Assembly (NCBI GenBank): GCA_035690725.1
Contig: DASSKF010000193.1
Span: forward strand, 1-7,620
Origin: DASSKF01 sp035690725
Lineage (GTDB): Bacteria > Actinomycetota > Actinomycetes > Actinomycetales > Dermatophilaceae
Direction: 5' to 3'
Length of the DNA stretch: 7,620 nucleotides
The notes beneath the pieces were generated by a model. The model did not search any database and had not been told where the DNA came from. It worked only from the letters and a program-made list of their open reading frames with translations. Positions 1-6,316 of this stretch are shown here, in pieces; the first letter of the stretch is position 1, and the number at the start of each line of letters is the position of its first letter. Position numbers and translations under genes: made by a program.

Positions 1-588
1 CAGCAGCTGGTCAACTCCGACTTCGAGAACTACTACAGCGAGTTCGCCGCCTCCGACTTCGCGTTCCGGGTGTGGACCAACAACGTCTGGGTCTCCGCGC
101 TGTGCATCGCCTTCGGCATCCTCGGGTTCCCGGTCGTCTACCTGCTCTGGCAGAACGTCCTCAACGTCGCGCTGTCCGGTGCGATCCTCACCCACCACGG
201 CCGGGCGAGCCTGTTCTTCGGCCTGATCCTGCCGCACGGGATCCTCGAGCTGACAGCGGTGTTCGTCGCCGCCGCGACCGGGCTGCGGCTGTTCTGGTCG
301 TGGATCGAGCCCGGCGCCCGCACCCGCTCGCAGTCGCTCGCCGCGGAGGGGCGATCGGCGATGAGCACCGCCCTCGGCCTCATCGTGGTGCTCGGGATCT
401 CTGGGATCATCGAGGCCTTCGTCACGCCGTCCGGGCTGCCCACCTGGGCGCGGATCACCATCGGGATCGTCGCCGAGGTCGCCTTCCTCGCCTACGTGTT
501 CACCGCCGGCCGCTGGGCGGCGCGTCGGGGCGAGACCGGCGACGTCGGGATCCGCGAGGCCGGCGACGCGGCACCGGTCGTGGGCTGA
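1..588 (+). CDS. SpoIIM/DUF95-family integral membrane protein (partial, 5' end missing)
   Basis: Frame 1 is open from the first base to TGA at 586-588 and gives the last 195 residues; the start lies left of the window. The family (stage II sporulation protein M-like, COG1300) is normally about 330 residues, so roughly 40% is missing. Visible are four or five hydrophobic stretches (visible residues about 28-56, 71-98, 123-141, 151-170) and the family hallmark LPHGILELTA (77-86), with a second membrane-embedded acidic residue in SGIIEAF (134-140). The tail after residue 171 is polar and probably cytoplasmic. In Bacillus, SpoIIM belongs to the DMP peptidoglycan hydrolase machinery of engulfment. 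In actinomycetes the relatives are uncharacterised and usually lie near RDD-family, MoxR and DUF58 genes, as here. It converges on the hydrolase gene, with 47 bp between stop codons. A GTG at visible codon 24 lies inside conserved sequence and is not a credible start. Family assignment is confident; function is not known. Confidence 0.85.
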   Translation, partial: QQLVNSDFENYYSEFAASDFAFRVWTNNVWVSALCIAFGILGFPVVYLLWQNVLNVALSGAILTHHGRASLFFGLILPHGILELTAVFVAAATGLRLFWSWIEPGARTRSQSLAAEGRSAMSTALGLIVVLGISGIIEAFVTPSGLPTWARITIGIVAEVAFLAYVFTAGRWAARRGETGDVGIREAGDAAPVVG

Positions 589-602
589 GCCTGGCTTCTG
601 CC

Positions 603-623
603 GCCGGGCTGCCGCCACCCGGT
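603..623. terminator. Weak inverted repeat between convergent genes
   Basis: CCGGG (604-608) and CCCGG (618-622) form a 5-bp stem with a 9-nt loop, extendable by one G-T wobble. It lies in the 47-bp gap between the convergent SpoIIM and hydrolase stop codons, where a bidirectional terminator would be expected. There is no T-tract on either side, so it is not a classical intrinsic terminator. Short G/C stems also arise by chance at this base composition. Confidence 0.2.
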
Positions 624-635
624 CCACCCTGCCCG

Positions 636-1889
636 TCAGCAGCGCCCCGCGCCCATGTCGAGCAGCCGCTCGAGTACGGCCGGAGCCGTGCGCAGCCCGT
701 CGTGCTCGTGCTCGTTGGTGACCCAGGCCCGGGCGCTGCCGACCTGATCCATCGTCTGCAGCTGGAGCTCGGCGTCCACGTAGAGGTCGTCGTGGTAGAC
801 CGCCGCGCAGAGCGGGACCTCGTTGCGCGCCAGCCGGTCCAGGTCGTAGAGCGGCGGCCAGTCCTCCTTGGCCGCAAGGAGGTCGGCGGCCTCGGCGAAC
901 GGCCACAGCGAGCGGATCTCGCGGAACATCCACGGGAACATCATCTCGGCGGTCAGCAGGACCGGCCGCGCGCCGGCGGCGAACTCCGGGCGCCGGTCGT
1001 ACTCCTGCTGGGCTGCCCACGCCGAGGCCGCGCCGGAGGCGTAGGAGTACTCCTGCAGGGGGTAGAGGACGTTGTCGACGAACCCGGTCCGGGTCTGCAC
1101 GTCGTACAGGAACGACGGGTGCAGCTCCTTGCCTGCCCACGCCTCCTCGAGGAGCCAGTGGACGGTCTCGAAGCCGTAGCTCATGCCGAACACGGAGCCG
1201 ATCGTCCGCAGGCGGTGCGGGGTGAGCACGTCACCGTCCGGGAGCAGGACCTCGTGCTCGGTGAGGTGGTCGACCAACCGGGCCATCCGGGCCTCGTCCT
1301 CGGGGTAGCGCGCGTAGTACTCCCGGGTTCGGTTCGCGGCGCGCGGGAACGTCCGCGCGTAGACGTCCTGGGCGGTGGCCGTGACGCCGGGGATGCCTCC
1401 GGTGACGTAGCAGTGGTCGAGGGCTTGCGGCGCCCGGGACAGGTAGGTGAGGGTCACGAAACCGCCGTAGCTCTGGCCGAGGGTGTCCCACCGGCGGCCG
1501 CCGATCAGATCACGGCGCAGCAGCTCGGCGTCCGCGACGATCGCGTCGGCCCGGAAGTGGCTCAGGTAGTCGGCGACCTGCTGCGCGGTGCGGTCGCGGG
1601 TGATGGCCGGCGTGATCGGCGTGCTGCGGCCGGTCCCGCGCTGGTCGAGCAGCAGCACCCGGTGGGTGCGCAGCGCCACGTCGAGCCAGCCGGACCGGTC
1701 GAGGGGGCGCGGTGACTTGCCGCCCGGCCCACCCTGCAGGTAGAGCAGGAAGGGCAGGTCGTCGTGCTGACGGGCCGGGTCGACGAGCTCCCGGGCGAAC
1801 AGCTCGATCGTGTGGCCGCTCGGGTTGCCGTGGTCGAGGGGGACCGTGATGAGGTGTTCGTGGGCGACGAAGCCGGGCAGCCTGATCAT
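636..1889 (-). CDS. Alpha/beta hydrolase, proline iminopeptidase-like (peptidase family S33)
   Basis: The 417-residue product is an alpha/beta-fold hydrolase of the longer S33 type; classical short proline iminopeptidases are about 310 residues. Motifs in order: LQGGPGG (51-57), the oxyanion-hole loop; DQRGTGRS (82-89), typical of prolyl aminopeptidases; GQSYGGF (138-144), the nucleophile elbow with Ser140; and EHEHDGL (393-399), with His396 as the likely catalytic histidine. The acid is probably Asp372 or a neighbour in DDLYVD (367-372). Residues about 170-335 form the helical cap that sets substrate specificity. No signal peptide is visible, so it is probably cytoplasmic and removes N-terminal proline or a similar residue from short peptides; the exact substrate cannot be read from sequence. 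An in-frame GTG at 1949 would add 20 residues of P/R-rich sequence, but the ATG at 1889 has an AGGA 8 nt upstream and begins directly at the conserved N-terminus. It lies 89 bp downstream of the DUF58 stop. Confidence 0.88.
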   Translation of the reverse strand: MIRLPGFVAHEHLITVPLDHGNPSGHTIELFARELVDPARQHDDLPFLLYLQGGPGGKSPRPLDRSGWLDVALRTHRVLLLDQRGTGRSTPITPAITRDRTAQQVADYLSHFRADAIVADAELLRRDLIGGRRWDTLGQSYGGFVTLTYLSRAPQALDHCYVTGGIPGVTATAQDVYARTFPRAANRTREYYARYPEDEARMARLVDHLTEHEVLLPDGDVLTPHRLRTIGSVFGMSYGFETVHWLLEEAWAGKELHPSFLYDVQTRTGFVDNVLYPLQEYSYASGAASAWAAQQEYDRRPEFAAGARPVLLTAEMMFPWMFREIRSLWPFAEAADLLAAKEDWPPLYDLDRLARNEVPLCAAVYHDDLYVDAELQLQTMDQVGSARAWVTNEHEHDGLRTAPAVLERLLDMGAGRC

Positions 1890-1897
1890 GTCGTCGA

Positions 1898-1901
1898 TCC
1901 T
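1898..1901 (-). promoter_or_regulatory. Ribosome binding site of the hydrolase gene
   Basis: AGGA on the minus strand, preceded by a G-rich run, lies 8 nt from the ATG at 1889. It supports that start over the in-frame GTG at 1949, which would add a P/R-rich extension. A GGGGC element at 1902-1906, directly upstream, can pair with GCCCC at 1921-1925. Confidence 0.6.
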
Positions 1902-1978
1902 GCCCCATGGGTGGGACGCCGGGGCGGGTGGGCAGCCGCGGCGAGGCACGACACGTCGAGCCGCGCGCGCAGCCAGGT

Positions 1979-3271
1979 CTAGAGCAGGCCCTGGCTCTTG
2001 AGCAGCAGGTAGTGGTCGGCCAGGCGGACCGGCAGGTCCTCGGGGTCGGCGTCGAGCACGTCGAGCCCCATCCGCCGCAACGTCTCGGCGGTGTGCTGCC
2101 GCAGCGCGACCGTCCGCTCGGCGGCGGCCGCGTCGTAGACCTCGCGGGCACCGGACCGGTCGGCGGCCATGGCCGCCAGTGCGGGGTCGGCCACCGACGC
2201 GAGCACCACCCGGTGCTGCTGGGCGAGCGCGGGCAGCACCGGCAGCAGGCCCTCCTCGACGGCGGCGGGCTCCAGCGGCGTCAGCAGCACGACGAGCGCG
2301 CGCTGCCGGGACAGCCCGGCGACGGCGCCGGCGAGCAGCGGCCAGTCCGCCTCGAGCAGCGCCGGTTCCAGCGGCGCCATCGCGCCGACGAGCTCGTTGA
2401 GCAGCTCGTCCCGGCTTGCCCCGGAGACGCGTGCGCGCACCCGTCGGTCACCGGCGAGGAGGTCGACCCGGTCCCCGGCGCGGCTGGCGAGAGCCGCCAG
2501 CAGCAGCGCCGCGTCCATCGCCGCGTCGAGCCGCGGGGTGTCGCCGACGCGGGCAGCCGACACCCGGGAGGTGTCGAGCACGAGGACCACCCGACGGTCC
2601 CGCTCCGGCTGCCAGGTGCGCACCACGACCGACTGCCGCCGGGCGGTGGCCCGCCAGTCGATGCTGCGCACGTCGTCGCCCTCGACGTAGTCCCGCAGCG
2701 AGTCGAACTCGGTGCCCTGCCCCCGCGTCCGCACCGCGGAGCGCCCGTCGAGCTGGCGCAGCATCGCCAGCCGGCTCGGGAGGTGCTTGCGGGAGGTGAA
2801 CGGCGGCAGGGCCCGGATGACGCCGGGCACCTCGAGCGACCGCTGCCGCCCGGCCAGCCCGAGCGGTCCCAGGCTGCGCACGGTGACCGCGTCGGCCGAG
2901 CGGTCGCCGCGACGGGTCGGCGTGAGGGCCGTGACCAGCCGGCGCCGTTCGCCCGGTGGCAGCACCAGCCGGTGCCGCTCGCCGGCAGCACCGGCCGACG
3001 GCTGCCACGCGTCCCGCACGGGGCCACGGAGCGTCCGGCCGGTCGGGTTGGTCACCAGCAGGACGCTGCGCCCGGAGTCGCCGAGCCGGACCTGACCGGG
3101 CGGCTCCCGCCGGACCTCCAGCCGCTTCGGGCTCACCGCGAGCACGAGGTCGAGCACGACTGCACAGGCGGCGACGAGCCACCACAGCCGCACCGTGGCC
3201 GCGCTCGGCCAGACCACCGTCGGCACGAGCCCGAGCAGCAGGAGTATGACGGCCCGCCCCGTCAGTGCCAT
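1979..3271 (-). CDS. DUF58 domain-containing protein with VWA-like core, membrane-anchored
   Basis: A 430-residue protein with two closely spaced N-terminal hydrophobic segments (about 7-22 and 29-46), then a polar region (50-160) and the DUF58 signature: GTEFDSLRDYVEGDD (186-200) followed by VRSIDWRATAR (201-211). A von Willebrand A-like fold follows, beginning at RRVVLVLDTSR (226-236). The MIDAS-type motif is degenerate: D233 and S235 are present but the next position is V237, and the later strand reads LLTPLEP (329-335) without the aspartate common in other DUF58 proteins. DUF58 proteins are almost always encoded beside MoxR ATPases, as here, and are thought to act with them in protein assembly or maturation. 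An in-frame TGA two codons upstream of the ATG rules out a longer protein. AGGTG at 3276-3280 supplies the ribosome binding site. The topology places the bulk of the protein in the cytoplasm with MoxR (inference). The biochemical role is unproven. Confidence 0.95.
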   Translation of the reverse strand: MALTGRAVILLLLGLVPTVVWPSAATVRLWWLVAACAVVLDLVLAVSPKRLEVRREPPGQVRLGDSGRSVLLVTNPTGRTLRGPVRDAWQPSAGAAGERHRLVLPPGERRRLVTALTPTRRGDRSADAVTVRSLGPLGLAGRQRSLEVPGVIRALPPFTSRKHLPSRLAMLRQLDGRSAVRTRGQGTEFDSLRDYVEGDDVRSIDWRATARRQSVVVRTWQPERDRRVVLVLDTSRVSAARVGDTPRLDAAMDAALLLAALASRAGDRVDLLAGDRRVRARVSGASRDELLNELVGAMAPLEPALLEADWPLLAGAVAGLSRQRALVVLLTPLEPAAVEEGLLPVLPALAQQHRVVLASVADPALAAMAADRSGAREVYDAAAAERTVALRQHTAETLRRMGLDVLDADPEDLPVRLADHYLLLKSQGLL

Positions 3272-3363
3272 CGCTCACCTGCCGCCGTTCCCGCACCAGC
3301 CGCACCGACCGGGCGGGGCAGCCACGGCGAGCGACCCGGCATACGGACCTCCACGAGGCTCAC
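3262..3363 (-). other. Possible 33-codon frame bridging moxR and the DUF58 gene
   Basis: A GTG at 3363 overlaps the moxR stop codon (GTGA). Its frame runs 33 codons through the 88-bp gap and stops at TGA 3264-3262, overlapping the DUF58 start by 10 bp. An internal ATG falls at codon 8. Predicted residues are rich in G, A, P and R, with about 73% G/C at third positions by my count, lower than the flanking genes. No family is recognised. It could be a small coupling ORF that carries ribosomes from moxR to the DUF58 gene, or simply a chance frame in GC-rich DNA. Confidence 0.2.
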
Positions 3364-4361
3364 CGGGGCACGGGCACGGAGGCGAGGGCGCTGTCGAGCA
3401 CGGACGACACGTGCACACCCTCCAGCTCGGCCTCCGGCCGCAGCGTGAGCCGGTGCCCGAGCGTGGCGTGCGCGAGCGCCTTGACGTCGTCCGGGGTGAC
3501 GAAGGCGCGGCCGTTGAGCCAGGCCCAGGCCCGGCTGGTCGCGAGCAACGCGGTGGCACCTCGGGGGCTCACGCCCAGCGCAAGCGAGGGGGAGGACCGG
3601 GTCGCCCGGGCGACGTCGACGATGTAGCCGGCGATCTCGGGCGAGATGCTCACCTCGCGTACGGCGGCCGCGCCGGCAGCCAGGTCGGCGGGACCGGCCA
3701 CCGCGCCCACCCCGGCCGCCGCCAGGTCGCGCGGGTCGAACCCGCCGGCGTGCCGCAGGAGCACCTGCTGTTCGTCCTCGCGCGGCGGCAGGGGCAGCAC
3801 GACCTTGAGCAGGAACCGGTCCAGCTGGGCCTCGGGGAGCGGGTAGGTGCCCTCGTACTCCACCGGGTTCTGCGTCGCGGCGACGAGGAACGGGTCGGGC
3901 AGCCGGTGCGGCCGCCCGTCGATCGAGACCTGCCGCTCCTCCATCGCCTCGAGCAGCGCGGACTGCGTCTTCGGCGGCGTGCGGTTGACCTCGTCCGCGA
4001 GCAGCAGGTTGGTGAAGACCGGGCCCTCCCGGAAGGAGAACTGCGACGTGCGCTGGTCGTAGACGAGCGAGCCGGTGATGTCGCCGGGCATCAGGTCCGG
4101 CGTGAACTGCACCCGCTTGGTGTCCACGTCGAGGGCGGCGGCCATCGTCCGCACCAGGAGCGTCTTCGCGACACCGGGCACCCCCTCGAGCAGGACGTGC
4201 CCGCGCGCCAGCAGGGCGATGATGACGCCGGACACGGCGGCGTCCTGCCCGACGACCGCCTTGGCGACCTCGTGCCGGACCGCGAGCAGCGCCTCCCGCG
4301 CGTCCCGGGCGGTGTCCGTGGTCGTCCCGACCGGGCCGGTGCGGTCGTGGGTGTCGGTCAT
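3360..4361 (-). CDS. moxR: MoxR-family AAA+ ATPase
   Basis: A 333-residue protein of usual MoxR length. Motifs in order: GQDAAVSGVIIAL (38-50), the helix before the P-loop; Walker A GVPGVAKT (60-67); Walker B LLLADEVNR (119-127) with D123 and E124; the helix PPKTQSALLEAMEERQV (129-145); sensor 1 AATQNP (161-166, N165); arginine finger region LPEAQLDRF (175-183, R182); and sensor 2 GVSPRGA (263-269, R267) in the C-terminal lid. It is cytoplasmic and uses ATP hydrolysis to remodel or activate partner proteins, typically with a VWA-containing co-factor; the DUF58 protein encoded next is the obvious partner (inference). Its start overlaps the DUF4350 stop as ATGA, implying translational coupling, and an AAGAGG run about 10 nt upstream may also serve. 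By gene order it resembles mycobacterial moxR2, recalled from memory rather than checked by alignment. All catalytic residues appear intact. Confidence 0.96.
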   Translation of the reverse strand: MTDTHDRTGPVGTTTDTARDAREALLAVRHEVAKAVVGQDAAVSGVIIALLARGHVLLEGVPGVAKTLLVRTMAAALDVDTKRVQFTPDLMPGDITGSLVYDQRTSQFSFREGPVFTNLLLADEVNRTPPKTQSALLEAMEERQVSIDGRPHRLPDPFLVAATQNPVEYEGTYPLPEAQLDRFLLKVVLPLPPREDEQQVLLRHAGGFDPRDLAAAGVGAVAGPADLAAGAAAVREVSISPEIAGYIVDVARATRSSPSLALGVSPRGATALLATSRAWAWLNGRAFVTPDDVKALAHATLGHRLTLRPEAELEGVHVSSVLDSALASVPVPR

Positions 4362-5608
4362 CGGCGGCGTACCTCTTCCTCCAGTTGGGCCAGCTTCCCG
4401 GCCAGGTCCAGCATGGTCGCATCGTCCGCCACCTGCGGCGGTGGGTCGGTCGGTCCCGCGCGTCCCAGCAGCCGCGCCACCTCGTCGGTATGCCGGCCCG
4501 TCGCCCCGGCGACCGCGCTCGCCAGCTCCTCGGGCCGGGTGCCGCCCGGGAGGCCGAGCCGGGCGGCGAGGCGCCGGCGGGTGGCGGCCTGCAACACGGC
4601 GACGGCCCGGCTGCGGTCGCGGGCCCGCCGGTAGAGCCGGCCGCGGCTCTCGGTGGTCTCGGTGGCCCGCACGACGACCGGCAGCGGCTCGGTGACCAGC
4701 CGCCCCAGCCGGCGGCCGCGCCAGAGGATGAGCACCAGCACGGCGGACCCGCCCAGCAGCAGGGCGGGTGTGAGCCAGGCGGGCACGATGGTGCTGACCG
4801 CGGTCGGGTCGTCGGCGGAGATGTCGTCGACGGTGGCGACGTACCAGACCAGCCGCTCGGAGTGCCCGAGCGTCCGCACGGCCACCCCCGCGTGGTCGGC
4901 GTCGGTGATGGTGTCGTTGGTGAGCAGGTCGTTGCTGCCGAGGAGCACGGCCCGGGGGCGGTCGGCGGTGGCGGGCAGGGTCACGACGGTGCCACCGCGG
5001 TCACCCCGGTCGGTCTGCGGGCCGGGGAAGCAGACGTCGGCGTCGACGCCGTCGTGGGGCAGGTAGGTGGTCCGGGTCCCGGTGATGCGGTCGTCGCGGC
5101 GGACGTCGCCGGTCGCGCAGTGCGCCGTCGTCGGCTGGTAGGTGCTCGGGCCGGTCTCCACCGGCAGTGCGAAACCGCGGATCGCGGCGCGGCCCGGTTC
5201 GAGCAGCACGACCCGGTCGGCGGCCGAGGTGGCCCGGCGCCCCTCGTCGGCGGTGTGGGCGGACAGCGCGCTGGCGCGGGTCACCAGCACGGTGGTCCCG
5301 GCGCCGACGTCGGCGTCCTGGAGCGCCTGCTGGGACCGGACGACATCGACGTCCACCCCGTGGTCGCGCAGGACCTCCACGAGGGCATGGGTGCCGTCGC
5401 GCCCGACGGTGTCGGGGTCCAGGGCCGACGTGCTGCGCTGCTGGCCGAGGGCGATGAGGGTGAGCACCGCCGCGACGACCAGGACGAGCAGGGTCCACAG
5501 CGTCGGGCCGCGCCAGCGCCGCCACGAAGGGCGCGGGGGCGTTCCGTCGGTGCGGGCGCTGTCGGTGCGGGCGCCGTCGCTCTGTGGTGCCGGAGTGGTG
5601 GTGGTCAT
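4358..5608 (-). CDS. DUF4350 domain-containing two-pass membrane protein
   Basis: A 416-residue protein. Residues 1-30 are a polar, T/D/P-rich cytoplasmic leader containing a short repeat. A first membrane helix spans about 36-54 (GPTLWTLLVLVVAAVLTLIAL). An extracytoplasmic region of about 60-275 carries DUF4350: the TVGRDGTHALVEVLRDHGVDV region (67-87), VLLEPG (134-139) and AVLLGSNDLLTND (220-232). A second helix lies at about 281-297 (PALLLGGSAVLVLILWR) and is followed by a basic cytoplasmic tail of about 120 residues with helical, partly coiled-coil character ending LEEEVRRR. C164 and C193 are the only cysteines, both in the extracytoplasmic part, so a disulfide is plausible. The open frame extends upstream to 6247, but that stretch is the shadow of the DUF4129 gene. 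The chosen ATG overlaps the DUF4129 stop as ATGA and has a G-run about 7 nt upstream. Its stop overlaps the moxR start. The family sits in moxR operons; its molecular function is unknown. Confidence 0.9.
   Translation of the reverse strand: MTTTTPAPQSDGARTDSARTDGTPPRPSWRRWRGPTLWTLLVLVVAAVLTLIALGQQRSTSALDPDTVGRDGTHALVEVLRDHGVDVDVVRSQQALQDADVGAGTTVLVTRASALSAHTADEGRRATSAADRVVLLEPGRAAIRGFALPVETGPSTYQPTTAHCATGDVRRDDRITGTRTTYLPHDGVDADVCFPGPQTDRGDRGGTVVTLPATADRPRAVLLGSNDLLTNDTITDADHAGVAVRTLGHSERLVWYVATVDDISADDPTAVSTIVPAWLTPALLLGGSAVLVLILWRGRRLGRLVTEPLPVVVRATETTESRGRLYRRARDRSRAVAVLQAATRRRLAARLGLPGGTRPEELASAVAGATGRHTDEVARLLGRAGPTDPPPQVADDATMLDLAGKLAQLEEEVRRR
5546..5579. repeat. 15-bp tandem repeat (2.3 copies) in the DUF4350 N-terminus
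   Basis: GTCGGTGCGGGCGCT at 5546-5560 is followed directly by a copy at 5561-5575 that differs only in the last base, then four bases of a third unit. Because the unit is 15 bp, the frame is preserved and the protein reads DGART-DSART-DG (residues 11-22) in the polar leader before the first membrane helix. Copy-number change would lengthen or shorten the leader by five residues without a frameshift. Confidence 0.75.
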
Positions 5609-6312
5609 CGCACGCCCCCCGGGACCGCGGCCGTGCCGCCGGGCCCACCGTGGTGGTCGGCCGGACCCCCCGGGCCATCGTCGTGCCTGGGTCGGGTGGC
5701 GGCGAGCTCGGTGTCCAGCCGGCGCACCCACCGGGCCTCGTCGGCGCCGACGTGCGTGTCCCCGTAGCGCACCGCGTCGAACAGGTCGGCCGCCCGGGTC
5801 AGGGCGTCGGCGTGCTGGGGGAACGGCACACTCAGGGCCACGCCCACCTCGTGCGCCGTCCGGCCCGGGGCGTCGTCGAGCAGCGTGCGGTCGGTGGCCA
5901 CCCGGGTGAGCGCCCGGAAGGCGTCCAGCAGGGCCTCGTCGAAGCGACCCAGCGCCAGTGCCCGGTCGGCGCGCTGCCGGTAGTCGGCGGCGGTCAGGGC
6001 AGGATCGGTGAGGACGCCCTCCCGGCCGCTGCGGACCCGGCGCTCGCGCCGGACTCGCGGCAGCACCCAGGCGAGCAGCGCCACGACGAGCACGGCGAGC
6101 ACCACCGTGACGGTCATCGAGACCGGGTTGCTGGCGCTCGGCAGCTCGGTGCTGCGGTTGAACAGGTCGGCGAACCACTCCGCGAGCCGGTCCAGGAAGG
6201 TGTTGCCCTGGTGGTACTCGGCGTGGGCGAGCTCGCCCTCCAGCCACCGGCGTGCCTCGTCGGAGCCGGGGTCGAGAGGCGGGCCGTCGGCCGCAGGCAA
6301 CAGGGGGCGCAT
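5605..6312 (-). CDS. DUF4129 domain-containing single-pass membrane protein
   Basis: A 235-residue protein. The N-terminal part (1-60) is polar, with an amphipathic stretch ARRWLEGELAHAEYH (20-34) and FLDRLAEWFADLF (39-51), and precedes one clear membrane helix at about 66-84. The cytoplasmic C-terminal half is DUF4129: YRQRADRALALGRFDEALLDAFRALTRV (111-138), GRTAHEVG (150-157) and the hallmark LFDAVRYGD (177-185). DUF4129 is often the C-terminal domain of large membrane transglutaminase-like proteins; here it stands alone with no transglutaminase core, as in other actinobacterial moxR clusters. The last 30 residues form a low-complexity H/G/P/D tail. The ATG at 6312 lies 4 bp after the preceding TGA (6319-6317) and has no recognisable Shine-Dalgarno sequence, so initiation probably depends on ribosomes finishing the upstream gene. 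Its own stop overlaps the DUF4350 start. It may anchor or scaffold the MoxR complex (inference). Confidence 0.9.
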   Translation of the reverse strand: MRPLLPAADGPPLDPGSDEARRWLEGELAHAEYHQGNTFLDRLAEWFADLFNRSTELPSASNPVSMTVTVVLAVLVVALLAWVLPRVRRERRVRSGREGVLTDPALTAADYRQRADRALALGRFDEALLDAFRALTRVATDRTLLDDAPGRTAHEVGVALSVPFPQHADALTRAADLFDAVRYGDTHVGADEARWVRRLDTELAATRPRHDDGPGGPADHHGGPGGTAAVPGGVR

Positions 6313-6316
6313 GCGG

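Noticed and set aside
72..1715. 547-codon plus-strand open frame running across the SpoIIM end and opposite the hydrolase
   Set aside because: It is a shadow: the product is R/P/G/V-rich with no motif, it overlaps two well-supported genes in other frames, and long antisense frames are normal at this GC content.
1890..1949. GTG at 1949 as the hydrolase start
   Set aside because: It would add 20 P/R-rich residues, and the ATG at 1889 has a well-spaced AGGA and starts at the conserved N-terminus.
1907..3448. 513-codon plus-strand open frame opposite the DUF58 gene
   Set aside because: It is H/R/P/G-rich with no recognisable domain, and it is antisense to a gene with clear DUF58 motifs.
3195..5767. 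Two further long plus-strand frames (3195-4634 and 4385-5767) opposite the moxR and DUF4350 genes
   Set aside because: Both are antisense to strongly supported genes and have no motifs; they are by-products of third-position G/C bias.
5609..6247. N-terminal extension of the DUF4350 frame up to 6247
   Set aside because: The extra 213 residues are low-complexity R/G/P sequence overlapping the DUF4129 gene in another frame. The ATG at 5608 forms an ATGA junction and is followed by a normal leader and membrane helix.
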